DNA of 64,000 nucleotides, from contig NZ_LOPW02000010.1 of NCBI RefSeq assembly GCF_001469875.2, forward strand, positions 124,001 through 188,000, in the 5' to 3' direction. Made by a program: the position numbers and the translations under genes. The notes beneath the pieces are model-generated. The model worked only from the letters and a program-made list of their open reading frames with translations. It made no database searches and was not told the origin of the DNA. Below, in pieces: positions 46,666 to 57,656 of the stretch (position 1 is the stretch's first letter; each line of letters begins with the position of its first letter). Source of the stretch: Haloferax marisrubri (GTDB lineage Archaea; Halobacteriota; Halobacteria; Halobacteriales; Haloferacaceae).

Positions 46666-47016
46666 TCAGTTCGGCGACGACTTGACGAACGTCTTCAGTT
46701 CCGAGAGCTTCCCGTCTCGCGCCCGAAACCGGTCGAGAAAGACGAACAGTTCGTCGCCGTCGCGGTCTTCGAGGTGGCCGCGGACGACGATTTCGTCGTC
46801 GGACTTCGACTGGATGTAGCGCTCGATGACGTGTCGCGTGTCCTTCTGCGGCCGGTCGTCCCGCATGAACTCGACGAACTCCTCGCGCCCCGAGAGCGCC
46901 ATATCGCCGCGGTGCTGGACGAACCCCGGTTCGAGGATGTTCCGAAGCATGTCGTATCCGTGGTGGTCGAGCGCCGTGTAGTACTGCCGGGCCAGATACG
47001 TCGCGTCGGGATGCAC
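46666..47016 (-). CDS. SnoaL/NTF2-like protein
   Basis: 116 residues from a GTG. The pattern [48 protein letters not shown] and [35 protein letters not shown] matches the alpha+beta barrel of NTF2-like proteins (YxAlxxxDxxxLxxll...f..h). These act as small isomerases, hydrolases or dimerisation domains; no clue to ligand. Divergent from tsr3. Confidence 0.78.
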   Translation of the reverse strand: MHPDATYLARQYYTALDHHGYDMLRNILEPGFVQHRGDMALSGREEFVEFMRDDRPQKDTRHVIERYIQSKSDDEIVVRGHLEDRDGDELFVFLDRFRARDGKLSELKTFVKSSPN

Positions 47017-47130
47017 ACCCGCTATTCGTCGGCCGGCGGCAAGAATCCGACGCCGGTTTCGCCTCGCGCACGCCTCGCGCACCGACGCCGCGTTCGGGAC
47101 GCTTTTCTCGGCCAGTCGCGTATCGCGGCT

Positions 47131-47628
47131 GTGGACCTGCACGTTCGATACGAGGGCGACGACGACCCGAAGAAGTGCACGGCGAAGAAGCTCGAACGCT
47201 TCGACATGGCCGCCCTCCACGGCTCCGACCGCGAGACTCCCTACGGCGTCGTGCTCAACCCTCACGCCGACAAGGCGCTGTCGCCCGCCGACGCGGACAC
47301 CGGCGCGCTCGTCGCGCTCGACTGCTCGTGGGAGTCGGCCGGCGAGGCCATGTTCTCGCTCCCCGGCGAACACCGCGCGCTCCCGTATCTCGTCGCCGCC
47401 AACCCCGTGAACTTCGGTCGCCCGATGCAACTGACGACGGTCGAGGCGATAGCCGCCGCGCTCGTCATCTTCGGCGAGAAGAAGCGGGCCGAGGACGTGC
47501 TCTCGAAGTTCAACTGGGGCCACACGTTCCTCGAACTCAACGAGGAACCGCTGCGCCGGTACTCGGAGTGCGCGGACTCGACCGAAGTCGTCGAGATTCA
47601 ACAAGAGTACCTCGAACGCGGCGAGTAG
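47131..47628 (+). CDS. 18S/16S rRNA aminocarboxypropyltransferase Tsr3
   Basis: 165 residues from a GTG, with TTTTCTC 27 bases upstream. [41 protein letters not shown] and [33 protein letters not shown] are the conserved Tsr3 (formerly DUF367/RLI-N like) blocks. It transfers an aminocarboxypropyl group from SAM to a modified uridine of small-subunit rRNA. Housekeeping in ribosome maturation. Family length is met; no oddity. Confidence 0.9.
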   Translation: MDLHVRYEGDDDPKKCTAKKLERFDMAALHGSDRETPYGVVLNPHADKALSPADADTGALVALDCSWESAGEAMFSLPGEHRALPYLVAANPVNFGRPMQLTTVEAIAAALVIFGEKKRAEDVLSKFNWGHTFLELNEEPLRRYSECADSTEVVEIQQEYLERGE

Positions 47629-47665
47629 TCCGTGACTGGCACGGCCCGTCCGTCCGGGCCGCGTC

Positions 47666-48454
47666 TCAGAGCCGACTCGACGTCCAGTTGAGCGCGACGG
47701 TCGTCCCGGTCTCGACGCGCTCGGTCGGCGTCACCTGAATCACTCGCGCCCACGTCCCGCCGCTCGGCGCGGTGTAGTTCATCCCGCCGCAGTAACAGTC
47801 GACTTCGAGCGCGGGCTCTTCCTCGTCGTGGCCGTCGTGCGGATAGCCGGTCCGGGACCACGCGCTCCAGTCGATAGTGTCGCCGTCGTGGCGCGCGACG
47901 AGCGTGACTTTCAGCGGTTCTCCGATGGCCGTCGTCCCGTAGTGGATGTCCTCGCGGTCGGTGTCGACGGTGTCGAGCGACTGCGGCGAGTCGGGGAGCA
48001 GGTCGACCTCCGAGAGGTCTTGGGTGTCGTAGGTTTCGGTCGCCTGAACCTCGGCGTCGTCGGGCGCGCGGTACACCTCGGTCGTGAACGGGAGCGACGA
48101 GTCTTCGAGCCGAAAGCCGAGCAAGACCTCGTCCGAGGGGACCGATGTCTCTTCGACCAGCGTCGGGTGTATCTCCTCGGGGTTCTCGACGAAGTCGGCG
48201 GATTCGAGCCCGCTTTCGGTTGTTTCGTCCTCCTGTTCGGTCGTCTCGTTCGCGGTTGTCTCGTTCGCAGTCGTCTCTGCGTCGGTCGTGGTTTGCGTCT
48301 CGGTCGTGGTCTGTGTCCCCGCGTCGGTCGTCCGCGCCGTCGAGCCCGAGGCGTCGGGCGAGCTACATCCTGCGAGACCGGTGAGGCCGGCAACGGCGAC
48401 GCCGAAAATCGATTGGAGGGTTCTTCGACGGGTGTGCGTTGACTCCTTACCCAT
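47666..48454 (-). CDS. Twin-arginine lipoprotein with Thr-rich linker
   Basis: 262 residues. THTRRRTLQSIFGVAVAGLTGLAGC gives a Tat-type signal and lipobox (Cys30). Residues ~31-80 are a Thr/Glu/Asn/Ala repeat (TTTETQTTTDAETTANETTANE), likely a glycosylated stalk. The folded part contains CYCGGMNYTAPSGGTW and a DWSAWSRTGYPHDGHDEEE loop that might bind metal. No family recognised. Cell-surface location is inferred. Confidence 0.7.
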   Translation of the reverse strand: MGKESTHTRRRTLQSIFGVAVAGLTGLAGCSSPDASGSTARTTDAGTQTTTETQTTTDAETTANETTANETTEQEDETTESGLESADFVENPEEIHPTLVEETSVPSDEVLLGFRLEDSSLPFTTEVYRAPDDAEVQATETYDTQDLSEVDLLPDSPQSLDTVDTDREDIHYGTTAIGEPLKVTLVARHDGDTIDWSAWSRTGYPHDGHDEEEPALEVDCYCGGMNYTAPSGGTWARVIQVTPTERVETGTTVALNWTSSRL

Positions 48455-48592
48455 GGCCGTCGGGTGTGGTCCCTCCCCCTTAGAGACCCGCGACGGTTTA
48501 CGTGAAATAACGGACTTAGGACCCTGCTAAACCTCGTTTTTCGGCGGTTCCACATCCGGCGAGGTCGGAGGTCGTTCCCCCGCGCCGTCGAG

Positions 48593-48955
48593 CTACCCCT
48601 TCACCCACGCGCCGACGGCCCCGGCGATGGCGCTGTCGATTGCGAAGATGAGCGTCAACACGACGCCCGCGACGAGGACGCCGACGCCGCCGAGGAGGCC
48701 GCCCAGCGGGCCGCCCGCGAGTCCCACGAGACTCCCGAGCAGGGCCGCGAGGAGCGTCACGACGATACCCGAGATGGACCCCGCGACGAGGCCGTTCCAC
48801 GCGCCGTTACCGAGCGTGCCGCCCGCGAGGTAGCCCGCCGCGAAGCCCCCGAGCAGGCCCGCGCCGATTTGGCCGACGAGCGGGAGCGCGAGTCCCCCGG
48901 TACCGACGACGACGATAACGACGAACCCGACGGCGACCGCCTTCCAGTCAGTCAT
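48593..48955 (-). CDS. Gly-rich membrane protein (DUF5518-like)
   Basis: 120 residues, four helices with repeated small residues (AVGFVVIVVVGTGGLALPLVG, GAGLLGGFAAGYLAGGTLGNGAWNGLVAGSISGIVVTLLAALLG). The pattern GxxGGFxAGYLAGG...GxxxGxxAG is the DUF5518 type, common in haloarchaea. Function unknown. Confidence 0.78.
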   Translation of the reverse strand: MTDWKAVAVGFVVIVVVGTGGLALPLVGQIGAGLLGGFAAGYLAGGTLGNGAWNGLVAGSISGIVVTLLAALLGSLVGLAGGPLGGLLGGVGVLVAGVVLTLIFAIDSAIAGAVGAWVKG

Positions 48956-49168
48956 GGGCCGAAGTAGGTCGCGGGCGGGCAAGAACTTCGTGGCGGTCGC
49001 GAGCGGGGCGGTTCGGCGTTCGCGTTCGCTCGCGTCTCCGCGTCGGCCGCCGCGAACCCCTTCGCTTCCGGTCGAACCGTGCGGGAGACCTGCACGGCGA
49101 ATCCCCCGTTCGAAGCGCCGAGCCCCAAACGGACGCGCTTTTACGGCTCGGCCATGTAGCGGACTGCA

Positions 49169-50146
49169 ATGATTTTCGAGTCTCTCCCGACCACGCCCCG
49201 GTCGGACGAACTCATCGACAAGGCCTTCTCGCGGGCCGCGCGCACGGGGCGAGCGAAGCAGAACAAGTTGGAGGCTCAGCAGTCGATGCTCCAGACGGCG
49301 TCGAACATCCTCTCGGACAACCTCGAGAACGTCGTCGTCGAGTGGCCCGACTTCGAGACGGTCGACCCCTTCTACTACGAACTCGCCGACGCCATCGTCG
49401 ACGTGGACGAGGTCCGAAAGAGCCTCTCGGAAGTGATGTGGGCCTCCCGGCAGGTCGACAACATCGCCCGCGAGTACCAGCCGAAGCTCCGCAAGACCGA
49501 CGCGGACCTCGCGCGCAAGCACCGAAAGCAGGCGTTCGCCCGCATGGCGAGCGTCGTCGAGGAGGTCGAAGACGACCTGCTCCGCATCGGCGAGGCGCGC
49601 GACGCCCTGAAGGACCTCCCCGACATCCGCCCGGACGAACCGGCAATCGTCGTCGCCGGCTACCCGAACGTCGGCAAGTCCTCGTTCGTCAACGACGTGA
49701 CCCGCGCGTCGAACGAAATCGCCCGCTACCCCTTCACGACGAAGGGCGTCCAAATCGGGCACTTCGACCGCGACCGCATCCGCTACCAGATTATCGACAC
49801 GCCGGGACTGCTCGACCGCCCGGAGGACGAGCGCAACGACATCGAGCGGCAGGCCGTGAGCGCCCTCGAACACCTCGCGGACGCCGTCCTCTTCGTCGCC
49901 GACGCCAGCGGCGCGTGCGGCTACCCCATCGAGTCGCAACTCGAACTCCGCGACGCCGTGAAGGCGCGCTTCGAGGAGCGCGACATCCCGGTGCTCACTG
50001 TCTGTAACAAGAGCGACCGCTCGACCGACATGGAGGCCGACCTCTACATGAGTGTCGAGACGGGCGAGAACGTCGAGGCCGTCCTCGACGCCGCGGTCGA
50101 GGCCATCGGGTTCGAACCCGACATCCCGCCGTCGCGCAACGAGTAA
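49169..50146 (+). CDS. NOG1-family GTPase
   Basis: 325 residues. N-terminal ~155 residues are helical (ASNILSDNLENVVVEWPDFETVDPFYYELADAIVDVDEV), as in NOG1. G1 is GYPNVGKSS at 164-172, G3 IDTPGL, G4 NKSD. It helps assemble the large ribosomal subunit. TTTTACGG 27 bases before the ATG is TATA-like. The C-terminal extension of eukaryotic NOG1 is absent, as is normal for archaea. Confidence 0.93.
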   Translation: MIFESLPTTPRSDELIDKAFSRAARTGRAKQNKLEAQQSMLQTASNILSDNLENVVVEWPDFETVDPFYYELADAIVDVDEVRKSLSEVMWASRQVDNIAREYQPKLRKTDADLARKHRKQAFARMASVVEEVEDDLLRIGEARDALKDLPDIRPDEPAIVVAGYPNVGKSSFVNDVTRASNEIARYPFTTKGVQIGHFDRDRIRYQIIDTPGLLDRPEDERNDIERQAVSALEHLADAVLFVADASGACGYPIESQLELRDAVKARFEERDIPVLTVCNKSDRSTDMEADLYMSVETGENVEAVLDAAVEAIGFEPDIPPSRNE

Positions 50147-50282
50147 GCGACGCGGGATTTTTCGGTTCTGTCGTTTTCGTCACGCCGCAACGCCCGGAGA
50201 GCAGCGGCTACGCGGTGAATGCCTGAGAAATGAGGGCGTGGGGTGGGTCGAACCGCGAGTTCGGTCAGCGGGGCGCGGGTGC

Positions 50283-51026
50283 TTACTCGGCTTCGTAGAC
50301 CATCTGGACGGTCGCCGAGACGGTCACGGGGCCGGGCGAGAGTTCGGTCGAACCGGACGAGGCGCGGGCGGCGTCCTCGGCGTAGGCGACCGGGTACGGA
50401 CCGGGCGAGGCGCTGCCGCCGACGGTGGCGGTGTGGACGCCCGTGACGGTCAGGTCGGAGGCGCTGGCGACGGCGTCGGCGTCGGCCTTCGCGGAGTCGA
50501 CGGCGCGGGTCAGGGCCTCCTCGCGGAGTTCGGCGCGCTTCTCGTCGGTGAGCGTGAAGGCGACGCCGCGGATTTCGCTGGCACCGGCACCGACCGCGAG
50601 GTCGATGACTTCACCGGCGCGGTCGGGGGCGACCTCGACGCGGAGGGTGTGGGTGGCGCGGTAGCCGAGGAGGTCGCGTTCCTGGCCGCTGTAGTCATAC
50701 TCGGGGTAGATGTTGAAGCCGGTCGTCTGGATGGCGTCCTCGGCGACACCGGCGTCGGTGAGGGCGGCGCGGACGGCGGCCACGTCGTCGGCGACGGTGC
50801 CGCGGGCCTCGTCGGCCGAGTCGGCGGAGGCCGTCACGGCGATGGAGACCACGGCGAGGTCGGCGTCGGCGGTCACTTCGCCGGTACCGGTCGTGGAGAT
50901 GGTCGTCGCGTTCGTCGCGTCTACGCCGCCGTCGGTCGTCGCCTGCAGGGGTGCCGAGAGACAGCCCGCGAGGAGGACGAGGCCGACGAGGAATATCGGA
51001 GCAATCGTGCGTCGTTGCATACCCAT
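50283..51026 (-). CDS. SIMPL-domain lipoprotein
   Basis: 247 residues (a Met two codons in is an alternative). RRTIAPIFLVGLVLLAGC is a Sec-type lipobox signal. The body TISTTGTGEVTADADLAVVSIAVTASADSADEAR ... LTDAGVAEDAIQTTGFNIYPEYDY ... ALTRAVDSAKADADAVASASDLTVTGVHTATVGG fits the SIMPL/DUF541 family of secreted oligomeric proteins. Role outside the cell unknown. Confidence 0.88.
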   Translation of the reverse strand: MGMQRRTIAPIFLVGLVLLAGCLSAPLQATTDGGVDATNATTISTTGTGEVTADADLAVVSIAVTASADSADEARGTVADDVAAVRAALTDAGVAEDAIQTTGFNIYPEYDYSGQERDLLGYRATHTLRVEVAPDRAGEVIDLAVGAGASEIRGVAFTLTDEKRAELREEALTRAVDSAKADADAVASASDLTVTGVHTATVGGSASPGPYPVAYAEDAARASSGSTELSPGPVTVSATVQMVYEAE

Positions 51027-51112
51027 CGTACGTCGGTTCAGCTATTCAACTCGCGCTAGAGACAAAGAGCGACTGTAGCCTTCGAAACGGGTGACAAAGC
51101 CCCCGCCGCGTG

Positions 51113-52417
51113 CTACTCCACGACGGCGACGTAGCGCACTTCGACGTCGATTTCCGCCGCCGCCCACGGCGACAGCGGTTCGGGGGCGACGGCGTTTACC
51201 CGCCTCGTGAGTTCGCGTTCGACCATCGGCGGGTCGGAGGCCGGGTCGTAGCCGACGGTCACGACGACGCCCTCGGGCTCTTGGAGCGGCCCGCTGTCGT
51301 ACTGCAGTTCCATCGACAGCAGCCGGGCGTCGGTGTCCGAGAGCGCGTCCTCGATGGCGTCGCGCGCGTCGCTCTGGAAGTCGGCGTTCCGGTAGGTCGT
51401 GTAGGTGACCGCGCCGAGGAACGACGAGAGGACGAGCAGGCCGACCCCGATGACGGCGATGCGGAACAGGGCGGCCCGACGGGCCTCGTCGCGGCGAATC
51501 CAGCGTTCCGGCCGGTAGCCCTGCTGCCAGAGGACGCCGATGGCGACGAAGTTGACGGAGAGGATGTTGACGAGGACGAGGATGGCCGAGCCGACGACGG
51601 CCTCGGGCGCGCCCCACGCGACGCCGATGCCGACGACGGCGGTCGGCGGGACCAACGCGGCGGCTATCATGACGCCGACGAGCGCGGTCGAGACGCCGGA
51701 GGAGAGCGAAATCGCGCCCGCAGCCCCCGCGCCGAGCGCGATGACGAGCGACAGCACGTCGGGCGCGAGGCGCTCGTCCACCTCGGGAATCGACAGCACC
51801 TCAGCCGGAGACAGCGGCACCGCCCCGGTCTGTCTGAGCAGGAAGGCGAAGACGGCCGCCGCACCGACCGCGAGGAGGCCGCCGAGCGCCTGCAGGCGAA
51901 CCCCGCGGGCGAACATCTCGTCGTCGTCGACGACGGTGCCGACGCTCGCGGACATCGCGGGGCCGACGAGCGGGGCGATGACCATCGAGCCGACGACCAC
52001 GGCCGGCGAGTCGAGGAGCAGGCCCGCCGTGGCGACGAGCGCCGAGATGACCGTCATGAGCACGTAGGTCGGCACCGACGGCGCGAGGTCGGCGGCCTTC
52101 GAGGCCAGTTCCTCGCGGGCGATGCGGTCGCCGTTCTCGTCGTCTTCCTCGTACTGCTCGCGCAGTTGGTCGAACCGCTTGGACGCGACCGTCTCGGCCG
52201 CGACGACGACGGTGTAGGCGTCGCGCTCGACGCCCGCCTCGCGGAGCCGCGCCAACACCGGCTCGACGGCCTCCTTGGGGACCGGGAAGGTGACGACGGC
52301 GACGAAGCCGCGCCCGGAGGTCTCCTCGGAGACGGCGTAGTCCACGCCCTCCTCGTCGAGCGTCCGCAGGACGGCCTCGCGCTTGCCGGTCGGCACCAAC
52401 ACCTGTACGAGTCGCAC
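51113..52417 (-). CDS. TIGR00341/DUF389 membrane protein
   Basis: 434 residues. N-terminal ~120 residues contain an ACT-like fold (RLVQVLVPTGKREAVLRTLDEEGVDYAVSEET), then about eight helices with VGSMVIAPLVGPAMSASVGT, SSGVSTALVGVMIAAALVPPTAVVGIGVAWG and SVNFVAIGVLW, the classic DUF389 blocks. The C-terminal ~100 residues are soluble. A transport role is suspected for the family but not proven. Confidence 0.88.
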   Translation of the reverse strand: MRLVQVLVPTGKREAVLRTLDEEGVDYAVSEETSGRGFVAVVTFPVPKEAVEPVLARLREAGVERDAYTVVVAAETVASKRFDQLREQYEEDDENGDRIAREELASKAADLAPSVPTYVLMTVISALVATAGLLLDSPAVVVGSMVIAPLVGPAMSASVGTVVDDDEMFARGVRLQALGGLLAVGAAAVFAFLLRQTGAVPLSPAEVLSIPEVDERLAPDVLSLVIALGAGAAGAISLSSGVSTALVGVMIAAALVPPTAVVGIGVAWGAPEAVVGSAILVLVNILSVNFVAIGVLWQQGYRPERWIRRDEARRAALFRIAVIGVGLLVLSSFLGAVTYTTYRNADFQSDARDAIEDALSDTDARLLSMELQYDSGPLQEPEGVVVTVGYDPASDPPMVERELTRRVNAVAPEPLSPWAAAEIDVEVRYVAVVE

Positions 52418-52459
52418 GGCCTCACGTCGGCCCGGGCGGTCAAATAAGCAGGGGCTCGG

Positions 52460-53182
52460 CTACTCGTCGGACTCGTCGTGCAACCGCCGGAGGACGGGCA
52501 TCTCGTCGAGGCGTTCGTCGGGGAGCGCGTCCCAGTCGATGCCTTCCGGGCGCGGATACGGGGTCTCGGTTCGGACCAGCCGCTCGGGGGTGACGACGAG
52601 GTCCATCGGCACGTCGTGGGCGTCCGGCTCGGGCAGGTCGCCGCGGACCTGTCGCTCGTGGACCGTCGTCGCCACGGTCGTCTCCGCGGAGACGGCTCCC
52701 AGCCCTCGCAACACCGCGTATTCGAGGTCGCTGAACCCCTCGCCCTTCCCGACGCGAGCGCCCGCCTCGGAGACGGCGACGGACCCCGAGACGACGAGGT
52801 CGATTGGCGGCAGGGCGTCGGGACCGACTTTGTCGGCGTAGGTCTCGACGTGCGAGACGGTCGGCGCGCTGTCGAGGTGTTCGTCGTCGATGCGCGCGGG
52901 GTCGAGTTCGTAGAAACACTCCTCGTCGCGGAGCCGCGGCACGGCCATGTAGACGGTCTTGCCCTCGCGGAGCGCCCGCCGCCTGACGGGGAGTTGCGGG
53001 GCGTCCGGATTGGCCTTCACCGCGTCGGCGGCGGCCCACTCGGGCGTCGCCGCGAGGCGCTCGGCGGCCGCGCTCGCGTCGGCGAAGTTCGGAATGCGGC
53101 CGTGCGGCGGGAAGGGAAACCGGGCCGCGCCCGACGATTCGAGGTCGTCCCACACCGTCGTTCGGAGCGTCGCTTTGTCCAT
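52460..53182 (-). CDS. 5-formyltetrahydrofolate cyclo-ligase family protein
   Basis: 240 residues. RFPFPPHGRIPNFADA near the start, LREGKTVYMAVPRL, LVVSGSVAVSEAGARVGKGEGFSDLEYAVLRGLG and VVTPERLVRTETPYPRPEGIDW are the MTHFS fold, with the GKGEGFxDxE nucleotide-binding loop. It converts 5-formyl-THF to methenyl-THF with ATP, or works on a related pterin. Start at ATG 53182; earlier in-frame sequence overlaps the regulator gene. Confidence 0.85.
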   Translation of the reverse strand: MDKATLRTTVWDDLESSGAARFPFPPHGRIPNFADASAAAERLAATPEWAAADAVKANPDAPQLPVRRRALREGKTVYMAVPRLRDEECFYELDPARIDDEHLDSAPTVSHVETYADKVGPDALPPIDLVVSGSVAVSEAGARVGKGEGFSDLEYAVLRGLGAVSAETTVATTVHERQVRGDLPEPDAHDVPMDLVVTPERLVRTETPYPRPEGIDWDALPDERLDEMPVLRRLHDESDE

Positions 53183-53273
53183 CGCGTCGCCGTCGCGTAC
53201 TCGCGCCGGGCCAATAGCTCCCGCGTTCGGGCCGCGACCGACTCCCGCCGTCGCGCGGTCGGGGGGTCGGTCG

Positions 53274-53936
53274 CTACGAGAGGTCGGCCGCCGACTGCGA
53301 CAACAGCACCTTCCGTAAGACGGTGTCGGCCCCGCGGCGGACGCGCTCGGAGGCGGCCTGCGGGCTGATTCCGAGTCGGTCTGCCACCTCGTTGAGCGTG
53401 GTCTGCCGGGGGACCTCGAAGTAGCCCTCCGAGACGGCGGTGACGAGCGCCTCCTGTTGCTCGTTCGTGATGTCGAAGTTGTAGACCCCCGACTCACCTT
53501 CTGCGAGGGTGTAGATGCGCTCGACGTGGAAATCGATGGCCTCGTCCTGACAGCGGTTGTGGAACTCGGTCAGCCCCGTGTGGTCGTTGAATCGGAGGCG
53601 GAACACCCACGGGTCGTTGCCGTGGGCTTCGAGAATCGTTGCCTCGCTGTCGGTGAGAATTCGGGTCAGACTCGACGTGGTCTCGCCCCAGTTGACCTTG
53701 TACAGCACGCGGTCGGAGACGCGCGCGACCGCGGTCAGCTCGTCGACGAGCCGATCGTCTCGGACGGCGTATTCGAACGCCTCGAAGTCGGTTCCGTGTG
53801 CCCAGAAAAACGGCATGACCTCACCGCCGGTCGGGACGACGCGCTCCAACTCGATGTGGATGCCGTTCGCCACGGCGGTGACTCTCCCGAGGTCGAAGCT
53901 CTCTGAGTCCATCGTCAACTCGACGATTACGGCCAT
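53274..53936 (-). CDS. Bacterio-opsin-activator (HTH_10) family regulator
   Basis: 220 residues. The first ~150 residues are the Bat-associated input domain (WGETTSSLTRILTDSEATILEAHGNDPWVFRLRFNDHTGLTEFHNRCQDEAIDFHVERIY). The HTH_10 DNA-binding domain is at the end (ITNEQQEALVTAVSEGYFEVPRQTTLNEVADRLGISPQAASERVRRGADTVLRKVL). Such one-component regulators are abundant in haloarchaea; target and signal unknown. Confidence 0.9.
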   Translation of the reverse strand: MAVIVELTMDSESFDLGRVTAVANGIHIELERVVPTGGEVMPFFWAHGTDFEAFEYAVRDDRLVDELTAVARVSDRVLYKVNWGETTSSLTRILTDSEATILEAHGNDPWVFRLRFNDHTGLTEFHNRCQDEAIDFHVERIYTLAEGESGVYNFDITNEQQEALVTAVSEGYFEVPRQTTLNEVADRLGISPQAASERVRRGADTVLRKVLLSQSAADLS

Positions 53937-54417
53937 TACTGGCTGACCTTCAGCCGCCGCCGTATTGAACTCTCTTGTCGAACGACTGCCAAAAACGGGG
54001 TTTGCGGTGGTTCGGAGACGCCGGCATTCACCTCATTTAGCTAGCATTCAGGCCGATTCAACCCGTTCGTGACCGGATTCGGTTCATAACCTGTAACGTA
54101 GGCTTCCGGATGTGGTACTTCAATGGCCGGAGTGTGAAAGCAGAAAGAGAATGCTGACTTGCTAGCTATGCTCTCTCGGGGGACGTAGTTGTGAACACAC
54201 ACAGACATCGACAGCCGTACGCCGTCAAACCGCGTCGTGGTGGCGCAGAGGCGTACGGACGTGTGATTGACTGGTCGCGCTCTCGACGGTACCGGTATCG
54301 GGTGGTGTCCACCGGGTGCCCAGAGCGGGGCCTTCCGGCGACTTGCGGGAGACGCCTTGCCTCGGCGTCTCGCGTCCGTCGCGCGACGCCCGTTCGGATC
54401 CAGCGGGGGTCGCGCCG
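53937..54417. other. 481-base intergenic stretch with low-GC segment
   Basis: No gene I can defend. 54030-54200 has lower GC than its surroundings and is bounded by related inverted sequences TAGCTAGCATTC (~54037) and GAATGCTGACTTGCTAGCTA (~54150-54169). Minus-strand reading frames across it look like non-coding frames (Arg/Ser-rich). Confidence 0.5.
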
Positions 54418-54750
54418 ATGGTAGCCGCGACGTCTCCCCGCCTCGACGAGGCGTTCGACGCCCTCGGGAACGTCCATCGGCGACGGTTGCTGATGGGCCT
54501 TCGCCGACGGCGACGCGCACGCCTCGAAGCGGCAACGCGGGACGCGGCCGTTGGTGGCGGCCGCGACCGCGACCGACTGAAGGTGGAACTGTTCCACGTT
54601 CATCTCCCGAAGCTCGCTGACGCCGGCTTCGTCGAGTGGAACCGTCGTCGCGGTTCCGTCGCGTGCGGCCCTCGATTCGACGAAATCGAGCCGCTGCTGC
54701 GATTCATCGACGAGAACGCGGGCGAGCTATCGGCCAGCGGCTGTGACTGA
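54418..54750 (+). CDS. Winged-helix protein (DUF7344/ArsR-like)
   Basis: 110 residues. SPRLDEAFDALGNVHRRRLLMGLRRRRRARLE and DRLKVELFHVHLPKLADAGFVEWNRRRGSVACGPRFDEIEPLLRFI have the winged-helix pattern (HLPKLADAGFVE followed by a beta wing), matching a haloarchaeal family of small regulators. A basic insert RRRRRARLEAATRDA is unusual. DNA target unknown. The start is the second Met of the open frame. Confidence 0.75.
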   Translation: MVAATSPRLDEAFDALGNVHRRRLLMGLRRRRRARLEAATRDAAVGGGRDRDRLKVELFHVHLPKLADAGFVEWNRRRGSVACGPRFDEIEPLLRFIDENAGELSASGCD

Positions 54751-54889
54751 CGCGACCGCCGCATTCACGCGTCGTCGGCGAGTCGTCGTGGGGGCGACTC
54801 GCTTGGAGACGTGATTTTTTCGACGCCCACGCCCCGAACCGGCGGGTCCGTTCCGCCCATCTTATCTGTCGCGGTGGCGAACCACCGGT

Positions 54890-55507
54890 ATGTTCCAAGA
54901 CCGACCGGACCGCGACGAAATCGTCCTCGTCGGGCGGTCGAACGTGGGGAAGTCCACCCTGATGCGAGAGCTGACGGGTCACAGCAAATTCACGACGGGC
55001 AAGAAGCCCGGCGTCACCCGCAAACCCAACCACTTCGACTGGAACGCGGAGCACTTCATGTTCACCGACCTCCCCGGATTCGGGTTCATGTCCGGGGTCG
55101 ACCGCGACACCCGCGAGGCCATCAAGACCGACGTCGTCCAGTACATCGAGGAGCACGCGGACGACATCCTCGCGGCGGTCCTCGTCGTCGACGGGAAAAG
55201 CGTCATCGACATCATCGACCGCCACACCACCGAAGACTCCATCCCCCACGACGTGGAGATGTTCTTCTTCCTCGACGAACTCGACATCCCGACCGTGGTC
55301 GCGGTCAACAAGATGGACAAGGTCGACGACCGCGACGAACGCCTGAACGACCTCTGTGACCGTCTCGGTCTCTTTCCGCCGTGGAAGCAGTGGCGGAACG
55401 TCATCGCGCCCATCACGGCCAAGCGCGGCGACATCTCGCACCTCGAGGAGGCCCTGCGGTCGCACCTCCACGAACAGGGCCGCGACGACCTGTTCAAGTT
55501 CCTCTGA
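54890..55507 (+). CDS. engB: EngB-type GTPase
   Basis: 205 residues. G1 GRSNVGKST at 15-23, G2 region [12 protein letters not shown]3 DLPGFGF at 60-66, G4 NKMD, G5 ITAKRGD. EngB acts in ribosome assembly in bacteria; the archaeal relatives share the fold. An ATCTTATC TATA-like element lies 27 bases before the ATG. Confidence 0.93.
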   Translation: MFQDRPDRDEIVLVGRSNVGKSTLMRELTGHSKFTTGKKPGVTRKPNHFDWNAEHFMFTDLPGFGFMSGVDRDTREAIKTDVVQYIEEHADDILAAVLVVDGKSVIDIIDRHTTEDSIPHDVEMFFFLDELDIPTVVAVNKMDKVDDRDERLNDLCDRLGLFPPWKQWRNVIAPITAKRGDISHLEEALRSHLHEQGRDDLFKFL

Positions 55508-55561
55508 GCGACGCGGCGACGCGTCGGCTGTTTCGTCCCCGGTTCGGACCGCGGCGGCCCC

Positions 55562-57372
<1,811 letters not shown>

Positions 57373-57656
57373 ACCCTCATATTGTTCGTTTGACGAGAAA
57401 TAGCTAGCTCGAAACGGCTGATTCGGCGCGCTACGGTCGCGGACGCGGCGCTCCGGGGCGAAGTGTGTTCGGGGCGACCGAGCGGCGGGTCGTCAGTAGT
57501 TGGTGGCTCGGATGAAATCTATCATCACAAGGGGCTGAGTGGGGGTAACCTTCGTCATCGCCACCGAGTCGGAGTCCGGGTCGGACGCTCAAGAATCCAC
57601 CCTTTTCGCCCCGCCGAGCGGTGGTCCCGACGGTTCCCCGAAACCCCACACTCGCC

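Noticed and set aside
54041-54535. Minus-strand gene of 164 codons in the gap before the winged-helix gene
   Set aside because: Low-complexity Arg/Ser/Pro composition over most of its length, no family marks, and it overlaps the clear winged-helix start on the other strand.
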